The translations under genes were made by a program, and so were the position numbers. The notes under the pieces are model-generated. The model worked only from the letters and a program-made list of their open reading frames with translations. It had not been told where the DNA came from and searched no databases. A DNA stretch of 64,000 bases from Taenia hydatigena (taxonomy: Eukaryota; Platyhelminthes; Cestoda; Cyclophyllidea; Taeniidae). Below, piece after piece: positions 58,781 through 64,000 of the stretch (position 1 is its first letter; every line of letters starts with the position of its first letter). The DNA is taken from assembly GCA_036345935.2 (NCBI GenBank), contig JADWOT020000001.1, forward strand, positions 9,376,836-9,440,835, written 5' to 3'.

Positions 58781-61700
58781 CACCTAGAAGGAGGTCTGCC
58801 GAAATTTTCAGCCATGCTGCATGTTCATAAATTGTCCCTTCCTTTTAAATCCTATAATTATGCGATTGATTTGGCAAAGGCGCATTTATAAGTAATGGTT
58901 AAAGTGAACAATTTAAGGCATATGTGGGTAGGGTATGAACCCTGGTCTGCATGAAGTGATTCTAATTAATATCCTGCCCTAGGATTTGCCTTTGACAAAA
59001 CGAGTATCACAAATGTATGTATGGTTTCAAAACACCTTAGTTTTCCATGTCATGGGTAGGAGTGAACACAAGACTCAATTCCATAGGGAAGCCAACAAGA
59101 AGGGAGTCGGCGATTTCGGCTACGAAAACAAAGGTTAATTGAATGCATTTATGCGATCGCATAGATAGTCAACACACATTAGCCAATACCTGTACGCTTA
59201 GTCTAGAGGGGTAGATCAAATCGACATGTCTAAGGAATAATAAGGGTGACGAAAAGGCGTGCCCCTTCCTTGCTCGATTCCATTTCCCACAATCGATACA
59301 TAGTCACCGACTTCCATCATTTCCTTTATGTCACAGGGCTTCTAGGCCATTATATGTGGTATAAGTCTGTGCCATAACCAAGCGCATTCCACAAATTGAC
59401 ACTGATTTTGGTAATCAGCCACGAAGGCATCATGCTAAAGTAAATTACTCTGAGGTAATTCCTTGTCGTCAACACTTACAAGTGTTGGTAGCGTCGGAAG
59501 AGTTCAGTAATGCGTCTGCTCTTCAGCTCTGATGCATAGATGGAATGGGGTGAAGTACCACAGTTCAGAGTCGGTCTTTGAGATGATGATAATTTTCAAA
59601 CTGTCAAGGTGCAGTGATCGTCTTTGTTTTAATCCCCACGCCATGCTTCATGATTCTTTACCTCTACTGCCTAATCCCTGTCACTGTTTGTCCTTCCGTT
59701 CAACTAGGTGGCTGCACTGTGTAGCTTATTTTGCTATGAATTTAGCCTTTACCGTTGTTTCTCATCATGCTTGCACCATTCTCTGTGTTTCGTCCATGTT
59801 TTTGCGAATTTTAGGCCATTTCCTTCTAACCCTTGCGCTCAAGCCGTGAACACACATTTCTTAAATAAAGGCACGGTATCCGCTTTAACCCCGATGCTGA
59901 GCTTTAAGCTAAATATGCATCTCAGTAGATTTTTTACGCTGGTCATATTTCTTAACTAAGCGAGTTCATCTGATCTGCCACAAAATGGTTTACGCATGCC
60001 ACGTATGCCAATAAACCCGTTTGAGTGGCTAACTGCCTAGTGTTTGAACGTGGTTGGGAAAAGCCACTAGACAAAACTACGCTTTGAGGTCAATTTTTGG
60101 AGAAAGTAGCGTAATTTAAAGGCAATTTCCTTCTTCCAAATCCGATATCCAGAGCTTCTTCAGCTCAAGTAATGCGCTGGTGTAATTAAGCATTACGCTT
60201 GTTACGTAAGTAATAACCGCTACCAGACCTTTGCAATGCTCTTCACTTTTCGCTACTTGTTCCATACTTCTATAGAACGCATTCTGACTTCTGCAGTCCC
60301 CAGTCTGCCTGTTTGTAATCAGCTTAACTTTTTTCTCCTTTTGCTTACTAGCGTTTCGTCTTGTGCCAATCTGCTATCGCCCCTGAGGATAATATCGTGA
60401 GATAGAACAAGCTCGGCTCATTGAAGCTGGCACGTCATGCCTACAACTCCTCCCTTAATGAGTGATGAAAAGCCCGGTTTCCGCGTGATGACATTTTCTG
60501 CTTGAAATTAACAAAAATGGCAATTTTTAACTTCATTATAGGAGTCTAAGTAAAAACCTGCATAAAGTAGTAGTAAGTTAAAGCATAATAGGAGTAAAGA
60601 AAAAGTGCCTTAAGCACTCAATGACAATGTTGCTAATATTTGAAGACGATTGGTCGGATGGATCATTCGTGCAAAGCAGGCTGAACGAAAGTGCTTTAAG
60701 ACTTCTCTGCAGCTACATGCAGCCTTTACTCCTGCTGCCACTTTTGATGCACTAACACACTTGCTGTATGGTTATTGTGGCACTTTAATGAGTCACATAT
60801 CAGTGCAAACTAATCTAGCCCTAGAGGTAAGCAAAACCCAAGAGTGGCAGCCAATTGTAAAGTCAAGCAAAATATATTCAACATTCCCAAACTGATCACA
60901 ATAAATAGCCTAACTGCAGAAACTTAATTTTGTAGTACATCCCATGACTATCATGCCACGTTAGGGAAATTTGAAAAAATGAATGGCCAATCGAAAGTGA
61001 AAAGAAAATCACGCATTGATTTTGAAGCTGATGGAAAGAGTCTACATGGTTATTGTGAATATTTTGATAAAACAACGTGATTGGGGTAATATTACAAGCT
61101 AATAACTACCGAATATTCAAATCAGTGTATATGAATGAGAATGGCAGCCTCCGTACGAGTTAGATGCCAACGAAGTGGTAGTTTGGTTTGGGGATGTAAT
61201 TGCCAGCGCTCAGCGACCCAGCCAATGTCTTCCGGGTTCTTCATCATGTCAACGAATTCTAGTTGGTGCATAGTTTGATAAACTCTGATAACTCACAGTT
61301 ACTGCTCTTTGGGAAAATGGTAGCGTAAAACTGAGTAGTCACGATTAAGATTAAAACTTGCATGAACTACTCACCAAATGCGTATTGTAAGCACTAGCAT
61401 ATTTCACTCACCATACATAATTTTAAGTAGTGGCACATCGCCAAGTCCTTTTACATGGATAGATGCCTGGCGATTGATTACCCTTACTAGGAGAACATCT
61501 TTGGCATATAATTTATGCCAACAAACTGCGTAAAATGAGCTCAAGGACAGGAGGCAGACGTGATTTCAAGCATCCACCAGGGGTGCCAGAACCATTTTAC
61601 TAAAGTGGTAAGACGGATAAATTGGCTAACCGAAGAAGTCGTTAGCTGAGCTAAGGCTTGTGAGGTGAGTAGGCTCCTGCAAACTTCTGCACTGGAGTGG

Positions 61701-64000
61701 TTTTGGAAAACATGCCAGATTCTACTAAAATATCAATGCCTTGAAAGGGAACAAATATTAGGCCCTTTAAAAGCCATAGGCATGACCTTAGATCCTTCGA
61801 CAATTATGATATAACAATCAAGCATGACTTGAATTGACATACTTAATCTACTACATTGCTTTGCAAAGTTATGGCCTGCAACTTTCAAGAAAACTGTGCA
61901 TGATGCGCTACGATTGGATCGATGCAAATTATGCCGCACTTTCAACGCTACCTATTAATGTACTTTTGCCAACATACTCACTATCAATTTTTTTTGTTTT
62001 GTCTGTTTTCGAAATGCTTCACTACTAGATAATGAGAGGCTCTAGGATGGTAAAGCAACCGGTCGCGAACACAAGCCGAAGTGATTAGTTGAAAAAAGGT
62101 GATATCCTCACACTAGATGCAATCTCACAGAAGCTGGCGTGAATGAGTGAATCCCGGATGTCACGTAGTTTTCGATGGCACAAATGCCAGTTGGCACGCC
62201 GAATAAGCTACGCCTCCTGTTTAGTCTTTGGTTGGTTACCAATCCTCCAAGTGAGAGAGGTAATGACAAGAGGATTATGCGATTGTCTAGCATTAAAGGC
62301 ACTCATGCACTTTGTGTTGCAACGGAAAAGCAGGTGACATCCCCCCAACCCTTCAACGCTGGCCACTTCACCCACTGTGGAATTCGCTAGCCTGATAAAT
62401 TGCTAACGCATGGACCACTGGCTGGCTGGTAAGATAAATAACGAGCAAGCTAGACTACCCAGTTATCCAGTCGGAGACATAGGCAGCTAATCATGGAATG
62501 CATAATAACCACTTTGACTTCTGACCTGCCATTCAACACGTCCACATCCTAGTCAAAACAAACGTTGCCTGACCCTCTCCTTACTTGCCACTACTCCAGC
62601 ATAAAGCAGTCTGTTGTTGTTGTTCAGAGCAATCCCTTCAATCTATTTAGGAATTCATATTTGCATACCGTGTGAGGCACTTGTTGGGATATTGATAAAA
62701 CTAAACAAAAGGTGCATTATGGGACCCTCGACAGACATGAACTACATAACGTGACGCAGTTTCTTCACATCGTGTAGGGCATATGGGGATGGCATTGTGC
62801 GTTTCGAACCACCTTAGTTCCCGGTCGGTTATTGTTGACGTGCGGGGAGGTGTGAATAGGAAGTAGCCTATTTGTGCACCCCTGCTACTTCTATCCTTAA
62901 TGGTTCATTGGCCTTCCTTATTGCTGTAGGGTGAATACAAATGAACCTGCTACCGCTCTGGGAAGGAAATCTACAAGAAGGAGGTAAGCGAAGTCATAGA
63001 CTGCATCGGGAAGAGGGGAGCTCTCAAGCATTCGGAGTATCCATAACCTCATCCTCCAAAGGAATGGATAGGATTTGAGCCACTCGCAGACGCAAACACC
63101 ATGTAGTGGTAATGAAGAGCCCTGCTTACAATTCGCAGGCGTCATCGACATCAGCATGGTCATCTTTCTTGCTTCATCCGAGCGCTGGCGGCAAGATTGA
63201 AGCATTCAAAGCTACTCTAATTTGCTTGTACTCTACCATATTTCCTACTCTTCCTCATCTTCATATCATCAGTAGTTTATTATGTCCCCACTTTCTCTGC
63301 GTTTGATTCTGCTATGTCCGAGGCACCTGATGATTTTTCTTCAGCCTCTATCCGCCTCTTCTTTCGTCAATTGTACAAATTTAAGCAATGTTTTCATCAC
63401 ATTCGGTGTCTCTATTCCCTCTTTATGTAAACAGAATCCGGTCAAAGGTGATAGTACAAGTAGTGGTGGTTTGGGTAGAATATAGGAGTGCGAATGACGA
63501 ACATTTCATTGCGTTGTCATATTCTCTACGTGTAATCAAGCCTTGATTATTTACGCAATTTCCAAAGTAAATGCGTAAAAATTGATGCTGCTGTCAAGAC
63601 ATTTGCTTGCTTTGGCAGTGCGTTAAATGGTTTGTTAAGATGATACCGATGGAGTCTGATTAATGGGGTCTGATTTGTGTCAACATGCTTCTAACTCTAT
63701 CGAGTCCATGTGCAGTCTTATTCGTCCAGATGAAACGGCTTTACCACATAGAGTCGTTTCATTTGATCATGGGTCCGCCATGAAGAAACGGAGGATGTCA
63801 GCAGAAGAAATGAGGGAGAGATGGATGTCATGTAGTTGTCTCTCTTCCTAAAAGCTCTCTAGGAGAGTAGCAAACAGCAAAAAAGGACTTTGTTATGGAG
63901 AAAAGTGTCATCCGTCCCCCCTCGAAAAAGAAGTCATTGCGGCAGAGATACCCTGATCACTGTGCGCTGTTATGCTTGCCACGCAAGTTATTTTAAACTT
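58781..64000. other. No recognised gene
   Basis: About 5.2 kb with frames up to 105 codons (59,532-59,849, plus) and no recognised domain. A 62-codon frame at 63,663-63,851 ends with a basic and acidic stretch (MKKRRMSAEEMRERWMS) that could be the start of an exon, but nothing supports it further. No repeat family of the window extends here. Confidence 0.4.

Noticed and set aside
62790..62815. TTCGAAACGCAC-like string on the minus strand resembling a tRNA T arm
   Set aside because: The flanking bases do not pair as a T stem and no acceptor, D or anticodon arm fits.
1..64000. CRISPR arrays, bacterial operons, rRNA genes, telomere repeats
   Set aside because: Looked for and not seen. The intron-containing gene shows the DNA is eukaryotic.

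Overview
The window looks like a gene-poor stretch of a small, intron-containing eukaryotic genome, most likely a parasitic flatworm and probably a cestode. The reason is its one clear gene, a BTB-BACK-Kelch gene at 23,936-26,109 on the plus strand. It has eight exons, and four of its introns are only 32-43 nt long, a size class well known in flatworms. The rest is AT-leaning DNA with no bacterial-type operons, Shine-Dalgarno starts, CRISPR arrays, rRNA or convincing tRNA. The organism call is an inference; no species is assigned.

Much of the remainder is made of old, diverged duplicated blocks that I could align by eye. Family A occurs at about 9.2-10.6, 29.0-30.15 and 52.1-54.2 kb, all plus. 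Family F-C-E occurs at 0.5-1.1 (plus, partial), 30.2-31.6 (minus), 37.0-37.6 (minus, partial) and 50.4-51.9 kb (plus). Family D occurs at 33.9-36.0 (minus) and 56.7-58.8 kb (plus), with a shorter relative near 38.7 kb. Family B is an inverted pair at 7.7-9.1 and 14.1-15.5 kb. Family G is an inverted pair at 18.4-19.0 and 32.5-33.0 kb and is the least diverged. In A, E and D the same reading frame is partly kept between copies, so they look like remains of multi-copy protein-coding genes or elements, not simple noncoding repeats.

A tandem pair of broken genes on the minus strand at 47.0-49.4 kb starts with an F-box-like segment; a scrap of the same family may lie at 5.9 kb. An unrecognised 219-codon frame with three internal stops lies at 5.19-5.85 kb. 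A cluster of coding-like short frames at 38.2-40.4 kb may hold exons of a real gene.

Layout: 0-7.7 kb fragments and pseudogenes; 7.7-15.5 kb inverted arms around a family A copy; 15.5-23.9 kb nearly empty apart from one G copy; 23.9-26.2 kb the BTB-Kelch gene; 26.3-37.6 kb repeat-rich; 38-46.9 kb sparse, with weak coding signals; 47-49.4 kb F-box-like pseudogene pair; 50.4-58.8 kb repeat-rich; 58.8-64 kb no recognised feature. All homology statements are by-eye alignments within the window; no database search was possible.
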